From assembly GCF_003479605.1 (NCBI RefSeq), contig NZ_QUHR01000010.1:12399-76398 (forward strand): a DNA stretch of 64,000 nt, read 5' to 3'. Origin of the DNA: Roseburia sp. AF12-17LB. GTDB taxonomy: Bacteria; Bacillota; Clostridia; Lachnospirales; Lachnospiraceae. A model generated the notes under the pieces. That model saw only the letters and a program-made list of their open reading frames with translations, searched no databases and was not told the origin of the DNA. Of the stretch, positions 11,148-18,645 are shown in pieces. The number at the start of each line of letters is the position of its first letter. Position 1 is the first letter of the stretch. Position numbers and translations under genes: made by a program.

Positions 11148-11368
11148 TCTGCCTTTTCATCGAATACGGATATTACATAAGGACTGTAAGGGGCACTGGG
11201 AATTTCGATATACTTTTTTACCTATCCGGCAACCGGTGCAAATTCACATCCATGTTCATATGCACCTCGCCGGCACATCCCTGTGCCAGCGTTGCCAGTA
11301 TATCAAACGAAATTCCAAGTGCCCCTAACAGCCCTTATTATATATCTGTATTTCGATGAAAAGGCAAA
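11148..11368. mobile_element. 221-bp MITE-like element with about 70-bp terminal inverted repeats and TA target duplication
   Basis: The left end (11148 to about 11217) and the reverse complement of the right end (11368 back to about 11298) align over roughly 70 bases with scattered differences, beginning T(C/T)TGCCTTTTCATCGAA and sharing AGGGGCACT and GGAATTTCG. Each end is flanked by the dinucleotide TA (11146-11147 and 11369-11370), the hallmark of Tc1/mariner-IS630 type insertion. There is no room for a transposase, so it would have been moved in trans. It sits inside the thioester-domain gene and supplies that gene's present stop codon. Confidence 0.75.
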
Positions 11369-12009
11369 TAAGCATCAATATCCATAAGATTTACCATGTT
11401 TTTAATACCATCTGCAGTAGCTGCATTCCCCTTAAAGGCATCAGAATCATCACTACAGCCATCATACACCCAGGATAAAGCCATATGAGTAATTACATAA
11501 GCATAAGGACGAACATTCTCCTGCATCATGTTATACATACCCTTATCACTTTCATATCCCGGTCCACCATATCCATAGTAGGCTACTGCTGAAAGCAATG
11601 CATCATTGGATACCGAAGCGGTATATTGTCCATTGCTCGGATTTGCTTTACTTGGTTCCAGACAATAAACTACAGTTCCATCCGAAAGACTATACTGGTG
11701 TGTCTGATAGCCATTGTAATTAATCGTCTTTCCTACGGTTAAATCTACATTAAAATCATAGTTTCCAGAGGCATAAGTTTTAACTACCAATCCCTCATCG
11801 GCACTGTTAAGAGCAATCTGCTCCGCTTCATGCTCTTTGTTTTCTTCTTCCGCCTTGCGTACCAGTTCATCAAAGTTATCTGAAAGAATCGATTCTTCCT
11901 GCTCCGGTAAACTTTCCGCAAAAGCAGTCAGCGGACTGGCTGCCATACAGACACATAATGCTACAGCTATGGACGCTTTTAACTTCTGTTTTACGCTAAA
12001 TTTCTTCAT
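11338..12009 (-). CDS. Secreted thioester-domain-like protein, 3' end replaced by a MITE
   Basis: As it stands the frame encodes 223 residues. A signal peptide (MKKFSVKQKLK, hydrophobic core, AFA cleavage site near residue 31) precedes an acidic linker. A domain resembling the thioester (TED) domain of Gram-positive surface adhesins follows, with YCLEPSKANP carrying the candidate reactive cysteine and YYGYGGPGY and ITHMALSWVYDG after it. In classical TED proteins a TQxA glutamine forms the bond; a histidine stands there here, so a working thioester is uncertain. The last ten residues come from the inverted repeat of the inserted element. The start has GGAAGGAGG 12 bases upstream. No cell-wall anchor is present. 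Confidence 0.6.
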   Translation of the reverse strand: MKKFSVKQKLKASIAVALCVCMAASPLTAFAESLPEQEESILSDNFDELVRKAEEENKEHEAEQIALNSADEGLVVKTYASGNYDFNVDLTVGKTINYNGYQTHQYSLSDGTVVYCLEPSKANPSNGQYTASVSNDALLSAVAYYGYGGPGYESDKGMYNMMQENVRPYAYVITHMALSWVYDGCSDDSDAFKGNAATADGIKNMVNLMDIDAYLPFHRNTDI

Positions 12010-12063
12010 ACTTTCCGTTTTCCTCCTTCCATTTGCTAAAAGAAAGCATATCCTTGTGAAAAT

Positions 12064-12233
12064 ACTTTTCACAAGATGTTACGGTATTCGTCAAAGTCCT
12101 GTACAAGTACAGACTTTTCCTCATTACACGCACAAAAAAAGAACCGATATCATTATCAGTTCCCAGTTACCTTTATATTTTGTTTTCTATCCTCCCTTCC
12201 GCTAAGCTATACGTACCGGATTCCGGTACAAAT
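12064..12233. other. Intergenic stretch with two inverted repeats
   Basis: Between the thioester-domain gene and the lipoprotein terminator there is no coding frame I trust. AAAGTC-C-TGTAC-AA-GTACAGACTTT (about 12095-12118) and GTACCGGA-T-TCCGGTAC (about 12211-12227) are inverted repeats. Either could be an operator for the thioester-domain gene on the minus strand. Confidence 0.35.
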
Positions 12234-12239
12234 ATCTAT

Positions 12240-12276
12240 AAAAAAAGGACTCAAAGTAAAATCACCTTGAATCCTT
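12240..12276 (-). terminator. Intrinsic terminator of the lipoprotein gene
   Basis: A 13-bp stem with two wobble pairs (arms 12245-12257 and 12264-12276, 6-base loop) is followed on the minus strand by a run of seven T. It lies 31 bases past the lipoprotein stop. Confidence 0.8.
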
Positions 12277-12307
12277 CTCTTACCATCTTTATATAGAATC
12301 TATTCCA

Positions 12308-13096
12308 TTAATTAATGGATATGCCGGAACCTACCGGTCCGATTTCTCCACATCCACTGCACTGTGCATAAGGTGCCACATCCTGCACCCATACCTGCTT
12401 GGTTTCTGCGTCATGGTGCTTTGTTCCGGTCTGCACTCTTTCTCCGGTGCTATAATATCCGCCTTTATCTTCTCCAGCAAGTATATGTGCTTCAATGTGG
12501 TCTCCAATTTGTTCCTCTGACCAACTGCTTATATCAGCATTACAAGTGCTGCAGCGTGTAATCTCACGCATTTCATATACTGGCTCGTCCCAGGCTTCTT
12601 TAACAACCTGTGTCTCATAATGACCGCTGCCCTCATGCAGCACCCACTTATGTTCATGCGCCGGAGCTGCATTATTGTTAGAAGCATTGGTGTTGCTATT
12701 GCTGCTTCCAGTTGTTCCACTGGAATTACTGGTAGTTGTTCCGGCTGATGCAGTGCTACCTGCACTTGCCTTATTGCCGGAATTGCTGTTGCTCTTATTT
12801 GATTTGCTTGTATTATTGTCAGATGGCTGTGCTGCAGTATTCTCTGCACTGGAAGTATTGCTCTCCAGTTTTCCAGTGGTCTCCTGCTCTGCAACTGCCT
12901 CTGTTTCCGGCTCTTCTGTCTCTGTAGCTGCTTCCAATTCTTCCGTTTCCGGCTCTTCTGTCTCTGCCACCCCTTCGGTAGCTTCTGTATTTATAACAGA
13001 TTCCTTATCAGCGGTAGTATCTTTTTTCCCGCCGCAGGCTGCCATACTTACTGTTACCATCAACATTGTTACAATCATCGCTAATCTTTTCTTCAT
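12308..13096 (-). CDS. Putative lipoprotein with Ser/Asn-rich linker and Cys/His metal-site-like C-terminus
   Basis: This 262-residue protein starts with a lipoprotein signal peptide ending in the lipobox MAAC. A long low-complexity region follows, first Glu/Thr-rich with repeated TEEPETE, then Ser/Asn/Gly-rich. The C-terminal about 110 residues are folded-looking, with a HEHKWVLHEGSGHYE segment and two CxxC knuckles (CSTCNAD and CSGCGE) with scattered histidines, which suggests a zinc site. I do not recognise a named family with certainty. The start MKKRLAMIV has GGGAGG seven bases upstream. It is monocistronic with its own terminator, and the protein is likely anchored on the outer face of the membrane. 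Confidence 0.7.
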   Translation of the reverse strand: MKKRLAMIVTMLMVTVSMAACGGKKDTTADKESVINTEATEGVAETEEPETEELEAATETEEPETEAVAEQETTGKLESNTSSAENTAAQPSDNNTSKSNKSNSNSGNKASAGSTASAGTTTSNSSGTTGSSNSNTNASNNNAAPAHEHKWVLHEGSGHYETQVVKEAWDEPVYEMREITRCSTCNADISSWSEEQIGDHIEAHILAGEDKGGYYSTGERVQTGTKHHDAETKQVWVQDVAPYAQCSGCGEIGPVGSGISIN

Positions 13097-13149
13097 AATG
13101 ATTCCTCCCATCAGCTTTTCTTTTTTTGTCAATTATAATATAACAAACA

Positions 13150-13485
13150 CTACAGCTTAACCATATTGTCGATTGCCTCTTCCACCGCAGCATTTAAACT
13201 TTTTCCATGCTCCATAGCATAGATTGCAATAGTTCTATGCAATTCCGGACTAATTCTTACATTAAAAGTCCCCTTATAAGGTTGCTCTGGCTCAATATTT
13301 CTCTCCTTACAATCCTCAAGATATTCATCCACTGCATTATGGAAATCCTGCTCTAATTCCTTTACGGATGCCCCTTCATAGGAAATCAGCGATTTAATAC
13401 CGATTACTTTACCAAATAAACAATTATCTTCTTTCGAAAACTCTACTGTACCATTATAATTTTTGTATGATAGTAAGTCACTCAT
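13150..13485 (-). CDS. hicB: HicB-family antitoxin with ribbon-helix-helix C-terminus
   Basis: This 111-residue protein has the HicB layout. The N-terminal domain is a partial RNase H-like fold (VEFSKEDNCLFGKVIGI, then SYEGASVKELEQDFHNAVDEY). The C-terminal ribbon-helix-helix domain (NVRISPELHRTIAIYAMEHG) would bind the operon's own promoter. HicB normally neutralises the HicA mRNA interferase. The hicA frame immediately upstream overlaps its start as ATGA but is reduced to 30 codons, so this antitoxin appears to lack a local functional toxin. It may now act only as a transcriptional repressor or against a HicA elsewhere. Confidence 0.85.
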   Translation of the reverse strand: MSDLLSYKNYNGTVEFSKEDNCLFGKVIGIKSLISYEGASVKELEQDFHNAVDEYLEDCKERNIEPEQPYKGTFNVRISPELHRTIAIYAMEHGKSLNAAVEEAIDNMVKL

Positions 13486-13574
13486 AATATGCCATCCTTT
13501 GATACCATTTCATCAAATGTAAAGTCTTTTAGTTTCTGCAAAAGTTTCTCTAATAATTTGTCCTTTCTGCTCAT
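13482..13574 (-). pseudogene. hicA: Truncated hicA toxin remnant (30 residues)
   Basis: A 30-codon frame starts at 13574 and ends in a TGA that overlaps the hicB ATG. Its first 24 residues, MSRKDKLLEKLLQKLKDFTF and onward, resemble the N-terminus of HicA toxins. The last residues (KDGIL) look like the extreme C-terminus of the family. The middle, with the catalytic His of the double-stranded RNA-binding fold, is absent. The simplest reading is an in-frame internal deletion of about 50 codons that kept the translational coupling to hicB. It is too short for standard gene finders. Comparison is from memory of the family. Confidence 0.65.
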
Positions 13575-13593
13575 AAATTACTTCTCTTTTTAT

Positions 13594-13636
13594 ATTATAC
13601 TCCCTGCTCACAGCAGATGCGACTAAAATTAGTTGC
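13594..13636 (-). promoter_or_regulatory. Candidate hicAB promoter with overlapping palindromic operator
   Basis: On the minus strand a perfect -10 TATAAT (13594-13599) lies 19 bases upstream of the hicA remnant. The palindrome at 13619-13636 (core ACTAAAATTAGT, one mismatch in the outer arms) covers the expected -35 position. That is a natural site for autorepression by the ribbon-helix-helix domain of HicB. Confidence 0.45.
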
Positions 13637-13666
13637 ACTCACATATCTACCTTTTATACCTTACCA

Positions 13667-14488
13667 TTAAAAACATTCTGTTCTGACATCATCCCAGCAA
13701 AACTCTGGATGTATTATTTTCTGATGTTCATCTATTTCACATATTCTTGAATAGATTTTATTCCCATACATTTCTTTTATCTCTAATATCTCTTCCGACA
13801 TTTCATATTGACCTACCTTAAATTGTGTACCATACAATTTCTGACAACAGGCTACCGCTATATTCAAATTTTGAAAACGCGAAGTTTCACGTACCTCGGC
13901 TATAAGTGTATTAATATTCTTTTCTAATGGATATTTGTTTTGCGTATCCGAAAGATATGCTGTTTCGTTATTAAATATCGGGCAATATAAATAACATCCA
14001 TCCTCTTTCCGAATTAACGAAATATCGAAAAAATTTCGGTCCACATTTAATGTATAAGTATTTAATTCCAATAAAAAAGTTAAATACTTTCCAAAATCAT
14101 TCAATCTTGTAATACTTTTTACATCATCCACAAATTTTTCTATTCTATTTTGCAAAGGCAATGCTTCCAATCTTTCTTCTACAGACTTTTTATACTTCAT
14201 CTCATATAAATTTTCTGCAGTAACCAATTGCTGTCCTGATTGCAAAAAATCAATGGATACACAACCATTAAAAGTATCTCCATTATAATTAATAATTTCT
14301 AACTGATATGACACATAATCCTTAATATTTGAATATTTCAATATTTTTGATACTGCATATTCCACTGCACCCTCATACCCTAAGTAATCTGCTTTATACC
14401 ATTTACCACCCATGCCTAACTCTAATCGTTTTCCTTTTAACGAATATCCAGTCCCTGTGGATCCTGCCATATTATTAAACACATGCAT
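13667..14488 (-). CDS. HipA-like / CtkA-like kinase relative, catalytic residues altered
   Basis: This is a 273-residue AT-rich gene. Its layout recalls small HipA-related proteins of Firmicutes: YKADYLGYEGAVEYAVSKIL with a candidate ATP-lysine region, then GCVSIDFL, then a FGKYLTFLLELNTYTLNVDR segment. In relatives I remember, the motif is LNEDRHxxN followed by PxFDNGA. Here it reads LNVDRNFFD and PIFNNET, so the metal-binding positions look substituted and activity is doubtful. The start MHVFNNMAG lies 11 bases after the CPBP stop and has AAAGG eight bases upstream. The codon use differs from the folate genes it follows, which suggests transfer. The family assignment is tentative. Confidence 0.45.
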   Translation of the reverse strand: MHVFNNMAGSTGTGYSLKGKRLELGMGGKWYKADYLGYEGAVEYAVSKILKYSNIKDYVSYQLEIINYNGDTFNGCVSIDFLQSGQQLVTAENLYEMKYKKSVEERLEALPLQNRIEKFVDDVKSITRLNDFGKYLTFLLELNTYTLNVDRNFFDISLIRKEDGCYLYCPIFNNETAYLSDTQNKYPLEKNINTLIAEVRETSRFQNLNIAVACCQKLYGTQFKVGQYEMSEEILEIKEMYGNKIYSRICEIDEHQKIIHPEFCWDDVRTECF

Positions 14489-14499
14489 AATTTTTACCT

Positions 14500-15243
14500 T
14501 TACTTCTCTTTTTCGCCCTGGAATGCCAGCAGCAATAACACCACAATCAGCACGCTCTCCACCACGGTGCATATGACACTTCCCGTCATGGATGCATCCA
14601 TGAAATGAAACAGCTTTGTCTCACTTCGAAGTACCGATACCAGATTCGTTACCATATGGGCTGCCATGGCTGCGCCAAGCCCTTCCTGTTCCATGATGAC
14701 TGCCAGCAAGAGTCCTACCGCTGTGGCATATAGGAACTGCACCAGATTAAAATGCATGGCTCCAAATAATACTGCCGATAATACAATTGCCGTCTTCACT
14801 CCCAAAAACGCTTTCAAACGCTGGTAAACGATGCCGCGGTAAAGAAGTTCCTCTAAGAACGGAATTATGATACAGGTTCCAAGTATTTCCAATGCCAGGC
14901 TGCTGCCGTAAAATGCAGCACTTACTTCCTGATAGCTCTGCGATGTTTCTTTTAAGCCGGTATATCCGATAAGATTATTTAACACTACACCAAATAAGCC
15001 TGCAGCTGCTGCAAATAAAAAGGTTCGTAGCAGATTTGCCATTTTCCCGCCATCCTCTTTCCGATAGAAAGCATAGATAAAGGGAAATGCTATCACCGTT
15101 GCAATAATCTGATAAATCATATAATTTTCATTGGTCATTGCATGGATGATATTTAACACAAACATCACAACGTTGGTTACTACAAAATAAATACCAATGG
15201 GATAAATCACTTCCCAGATGCGAAGTAGCTTATAATCTTTCAA
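14500..15243 (-). CDS. CPBP family intramembrane metalloprotease
   Basis: This is a 247-residue multipass membrane protein with about seven or eight hydrophobic segments. It carries the Abi/CPBP motifs: EELLYRG (EExxxR, metal-binding glutamates), FGAMHF and HMVTN near the C-terminus, which together form the membrane-embedded zinc site. CPBP proteases process prenylated peptides or act in bacteriocin immunity in other bacteria; the substrate here is unknown. I start at a TTG at 15243 (KDYKLLRIWEV follows) because AGGAGG lies 12 bases upstream inside the preceding gene, which it overlaps by 14 bases. A longer frame upstream reads through that gene and is not credible. Confidence 0.85.
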   Translation of the reverse strand: MKDYKLLRIWEVIYPIGIYFVVTNVVMFVLNIIHAMTNENYMIYQIIATVIAFPFIYAFYRKEDGGKMANLLRTFLFAAAAGLFGVVLNNLIGYTGLKETSQSYQEVSAAFYGSSLALEILGTCIIIPFLEELLYRGIVYQRLKAFLGVKTAIVLSAVLFGAMHFNLVQFLYATAVGLLLAVIMEQEGLGAAMAAHMVTNLVSVLRSETKLFHFMDASMTGSVICTVVESVLIVVLLLLAFQGEKEK

Positions 15244-16693
15244 TATATTCTGCCGCCTCCTCAATACTGTCACAGATTGCTTTTGCACCAGCCTCCTGCA
15301 ACTCTTCTTTCGTTCCGAATCCATAAGTGATGCCGATGCAGTCCATATGTGCTTCTTTGGCTCCTGATACATCAAATCTGGTATCTCCAATCAATACTGC
15401 CTCGGTAGTATCATAAATATGCATCCGCTTTATCGTTTCCTGCAACACCTCATATTTGCTGTCTATTCTGCCATCCATTGTGGCTCCCACCACTTCATCA
15501 AAATAGGAGAGGATGTGGAAATGCTCCAAAATACGCCGGCAGGATTCTTCCGGCTTGCTGGATGCCAGTCCGATACGATAGCCTTTTCGCTTGAGAGATT
15601 TCAAAGCATCCTCAACACCATCAAAAAGGCTGCATTCAAAGATACCGGTTGGATGATAGCGTTCCCGGTACTTGGCTACTGCCGCTACTGCGGTCTCTTC
15701 ATCCATGCCATAATGTTCCATAAAAGTATTTTTAAGTGGCGGTCCGATAAAGAATTCAAGCTTATCTGCATCCGGTTCGTCAATACCATATGCCTTTAGG
15801 GCATACTGGGCACACTTTGTTATTCCTTCCTTAGAATTGGTAATGGTTCCATCCAAATCAAATAAAACAATGTCTTTTCTGCCCTTCAGTTCCTGTTTCA
15901 TCTGAAGCACCGTCTTTTTTAACACCGGATGCCAGAGATATGGTGCGATTTCACACAACGGTTCTAACACAAACAGGCGGTTTGCCATATCAATATGCGG
16001 AATCGTAAGTTCCGGGGTAGATATCACTTCATCATCATAAAATAAAATATCAAGGTCTATCGTTCTTGAGCCCCAGCGCATCTTACGCTCCCGGTTGCCA
16101 TGAGCTTCTATAGCATGAAGCTTCTCCAATAATTCTTCCGGTGTATACAGGGTTCGAAGTTCCAGACATCCATTAAAAAATGCGCCTTCTGCCACGCCGC
16201 CATAAGGTTCTGTCTCGAGGATATCAGATACCTTTCCTACCTTGCAGTCTTCTAAGTTCCGCAGTTCTTCAACGGCATCTTCAATATATTTTCTCCGGTC
16301 GCCCATATTGGAACCAAAGGCAAGATATACCTTATGCCAGCCCCGTTCTATTTCCACTGCCACATCTGATAAAGGCAGTCCCACCGGTGCCCATGGTTTA
16401 TGTATGGAAAATTTTAATTTCTGAATCAATGGAAAATGCAATAACACTGCCCGTGCTGTCTGCTCTGCTGCAGCTTCAATCAGCTTATAGGTATGTGTCG
16501 TCAGAAATTCTGTTACAAAATGGCTGACTTCTCCATAATTTACCGATTCTGTCAAATCATCCGAATATCCGGCTTTTCTGGTTGGTAAATAAAGTTCCAT
16601 ATTGATTAGAAACTTCTGTCCAAGCTTTGTCTCCTCCGGAAACACTCCATGATTTGCAAATAGTTCAAGATTTTCTATGATAATCTTATCCAT
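15230..16693 (-). CDS. Folate fusion protein: FolB aldolase - FolK pyrophosphokinase - HAD phosphatase
   Basis: One uninterrupted frame of 487 residues joins three enzymes. Residues 1-118 are dihydroneopterin aldolase (IIIENLELFANHGVF, SVNYGEV). Residues about 120-275 are 6-hydroxymethyl-dihydropterin pyrophosphokinase (AFGSNMGDR, and RWGSRTIDLDILFYDD, the FolK signature). Residues about 280-487 are a Gph-like HAD hydrolase (FDLDGTITNS, SSKPE, GDTRFDVSGA). FolB-FolK fusions are common in this family; the added HAD is unusual. There is no stop and no internal ribosome binding site at the junction. The start overlaps the folP end by 8 bases. The HAD part might act on a pterin phosphate, but that is inference. 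Confidence 0.9.
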   Translation of the reverse strand: MDKIIIENLELFANHGVFPEETKLGQKFLINMELYLPTRKAGYSDDLTESVNYGEVSHFVTEFLTTHTYKLIEAAAEQTARAVLLHFPLIQKLKFSIHKPWAPVGLPLSDVAVEIERGWHKVYLAFGSNMGDRRKYIEDAVEELRNLEDCKVGKVSDILETEPYGGVAEGAFFNGCLELRTLYTPEELLEKLHAIEAHGNRERKMRWGSRTIDLDILFYDDEVISTPELTIPHIDMANRLFVLEPLCEIAPYLWHPVLKKTVLQMKQELKGRKDIVLFDLDGTITNSKEGITKCAQYALKAYGIDEPDADKLEFFIGPPLKNTFMEHYGMDEETAVAAVAKYRERYHPTGIFECSLFDGVEDALKSLKRKGYRIGLASSKPEESCRRILEHFHILSYFDEVVGATMDGRIDSKYEVLQETIKRMHIYDTTEAVLIGDTRFDVSGAKEAHMDCIGITYGFGTKEELQEAGAKAICDSIEEAAEYIERL

Positions 16694-17504
16694 GTAATCC
16701 TCCATCCCTGATTGCTTCTGCCATCTTAATTGCCTCTGCATTGGCACGCACATTGTGTACGCGGACAAATCCGCAATGTGCCCATACGGCATAAGCACTG
16801 GTTACTGCTGTGGCTGTATCACGTTCCTTTGCCGGAACATCCAGCGTCAGACCGATTACCGACTTCCGGGATGTGCCAAGCAGCACCGGATAGCCCAGTT
16901 CATTCAGTTCTCCCACGCATCGGATAGCTTCTAAATTATTCTCATAAGTCTTGCCAAATCCTACACCCGGGTCTGTCATAATACCATCTTCACGAATCCC
17001 CGCTTCCTTTGCAAGACGTAATGTTTCCCGTAGATCATTTTTCATATCTTCCATAAAGTTCTTATAATCTGCTTCGTTGCGGTTGTGCATCAGACAGCAT
17101 GCGGCATCATATTTTGCAATCACGCCAGCCATTTTATCATCTGCTTTCAGTCCCCAGATGTCATTTAAAAGATGTGCTCCTGCCGCAAGGTTAGCCTCTG
17201 CCACCTTACTTTTATAGGTATCTACGGAAACCGGCACATCAAAACGGCTTACAATTGCTTCTACCACCGGAACAGTACGTTCAATTTCTTCTTCATCAGA
17301 AATCTTTGTATAACCCGGTCTTGTGGATTCTCCACCCACATCGATGATATCTGCCCCCTGTGCCATCATTTCTTCTACATGCTTTAATGCAAGGTCTAAC
17401 TGGTTATAACTTCCCCCATCCGAAAAAGAATCCGGTGTTACATTTAAGATTCCCATTACATAAGTATGATTTGCTGTGTCAAATGTCCGATTTCCTATTC
17501 TCAT
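16686..17504 (-). CDS. folP: Dihydropteroate synthase
   Basis: This 272-residue TIM-barrel enzyme joins hydroxymethyl-dihydropterin pyrophosphate to p-aminobenzoate, giving dihydropteroate; it is the sulfonamide target. The sequence shows ILNVTPDSFSDGG near residue 19, IDVGGESTRPG near residue 60 and the pterin-binding GTSRKS near residue 213, with LLNDIWG in between. The start MRIGNRTF has GGAG seven bases upstream. It overlaps the FolB-FolK fusion by 8 bases and follows the HD hydrolase by 66 bases. Confidence 0.96.
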   Translation of the reverse strand: MRIGNRTFDTANHTYVMGILNVTPDSFSDGGSYNQLDLALKHVEEMMAQGADIIDVGGESTRPGYTKISDEEEIERTVPVVEAIVSRFDVPVSVDTYKSKVAEANLAAGAHLLNDIWGLKADDKMAGVIAKYDAACCLMHNRNEADYKNFMEDMKNDLRETLRLAKEAGIREDGIMTDPGVGFGKTYENNLEAIRCVGELNELGYPVLLGTSRKSVIGLTLDVPAKERDTATAVTSAYAVWAHCGFVRVHNVRANAEAIKMAEAIRDGGLHG

Positions 17505-17570
17505 TTTTCTTCTCCTTTTATGCTGTCTGTAGAACCTGCTACCAACAGCTTCTTGCGGATGCCTGGCAGC

Positions 17571-18077
17571 TTAAAACCAGGTCTCCGGTTTATTTTTCTC
17601 TTTTTCACTCCACTTGCAACTGTCTGCTGCTTCACAGGCAAAGCACATACGGGATGCCTTATCCGCCCATTTCATAAGCTGTGTAAATGCTGTCTGCCAT
17701 AATTTCTCCCCGTGCAGCTCACTGCAGGCCTCCCTGCGGTGAGCCAGAATTGCCTGGCAGATGATAGCTCCTTTTTCCTTCGGATAGCCTATAGTCGCAA
17801 AAATCTCTCCTGCAAATTCGGCAGATGCCGCTGCATGAGAGATTCCCTGTTCATATTCTTTCATACGACCGATATCATGAAGCAGGGCATAAAGATATAT
17901 CATCTCTTCATCCAAACCAAGCTGCTCCTTTAAATTGCGAATCTGTGCCAGCCGTGCCACATCCATAAAATGTTCCATATTATGTCTGCAATAGATTCTG
18001 TCCGCTTCCAGACGGGCAATTTTCTTTACGTTTTCCCGGTATTGCTCCTGATGCAAAAGTCTTACTACATATTCCAT
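17571..18077 (-). CDS. HD-domain hydrolase in the folate operon
   Basis: This is a 168-residue HD-superfamily protein. The metal ligands are visible as HNMEHFMDVAR near residues 32-42, ALLHDIGR (the HD doublet) near 64-71 and AHRREAC further on. Small HD proteins sit next to folE and folP in many clostridial folate operons. Their reaction is not established; a phosphohydrolase acting on a pterin or nucleotide is a fair guess from context. It begins 13 bases after the folE stop with only a weak ribosome binding site, which fits translational coupling. The C-terminus ends in a short charged tail. Confidence 0.8.
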   Translation of the reverse strand: MEYVVRLLHQEQYRENVKKIARLEADRIYCRHNMEHFMDVARLAQIRNLKEQLGLDEEMIYLYALLHDIGRMKEYEQGISHAAASAEFAGEIFATIGYPKEKGAIICQAILAHRREACSELHGEKLWQTAFTQLMKWADKASRMCFACEAADSCKWSEKEKNKPETWF

Positions 18078-18090
18078 TTCATCACCATAT

Positions 18091-18645
18091 CTAACGCACC
18101 ATCTGGAAAAATTTATTTACCAGACGCTCATCCTCATTAAAGATTCCACGGGTCACATAAGTAACCGTCCTGCTGCCCGGCTTCTTAATACCACGCATCG
18201 TCATACACATATGCTCTGCTTCCATCATAACCATGACACCCTTCGGCTTTAACTGCTCCATCAGTGCATCTGCCACCTGTGCCGTAAGCTGCTCCTGAAT
18301 CTGAAGCCGTCTTGCATAGATTTCCACGGTTCTTGCCAGCTTGCTGATGCCGACTACTTCTCCATTTGGAATATAAGCAACGTGGGCTTTTCCATAAAAT
18401 GGAAGCATATGATGCTCACAGGTAGAATAAAAAGTAATATCCTTTTCTACTACCATCTCATTGTTGCTGGCATGAAATCTTTTCTTTAAAGGCTCTGCGG
18501 CATCCATGTCCATTCCGCCAAAGATTTCTTCATACATCCGTGCAATACGATCCGGAGTCTCAAGTAAGCCCTCCCGGTTCACATCTTCGCCAATGCCTTC
18601 TAATATCAGCCGTACTCCTGCTTCCACTTTCTCTTTATCTATCAT
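18091..18645 (-). CDS. folE: GTP cyclohydrolase I
   Basis: This 184-residue enzyme turns GTP into 7,8-dihydroneopterin triphosphate, the first step of folate synthesis. The zinc site is formed by [10 protein letters not shown] and by the cysteine of [11 protein letters not shown], and the substrate-binding VVGISKLAR stretch is intact. The start [10 protein letters not shown] is chosen because AAGGA lies seven bases upstream; the longer frame reaches into folC. It overlaps the folC end by 11 bases. Confidence 0.96.
   Translation of the reverse strand: MIDKEKVEAGVRLILEGIGEDVNREGLLETPDRIARMYEEIFGGMDMDAAEPLKKRFHASNNEMVVEKDITFYSTCEHHMLPFYGKAHVAYIPNGEVVGISKLARTVEIYARRLQIQEQLTAQVADALMEQLKPKGVMVMMEAEHMCMTMRGIKKPGSRTVTYVTRGIFNEDERLVNKFFQMVR

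Noticed and set aside
11143..11328. Plus-strand frame of 61 residues in the MITE
   Set aside because: It is made of the inverted-repeat ends and interior with no start signal; the element is too small for a transposase.
12675..13160. Plus-strand frame of 161 residues, Leu/Val/Ser-rich
   Set aside because: It is antisense to the low-complexity region of the lipoprotein gene; simple codons leave the opposite strand open.
15243..15390. Longer start for the CPBP protease
   Set aside because: The extra residues are antisense-like reading through the end of the HAD domain; a ribosome binding site supports the TTG start at 15243.
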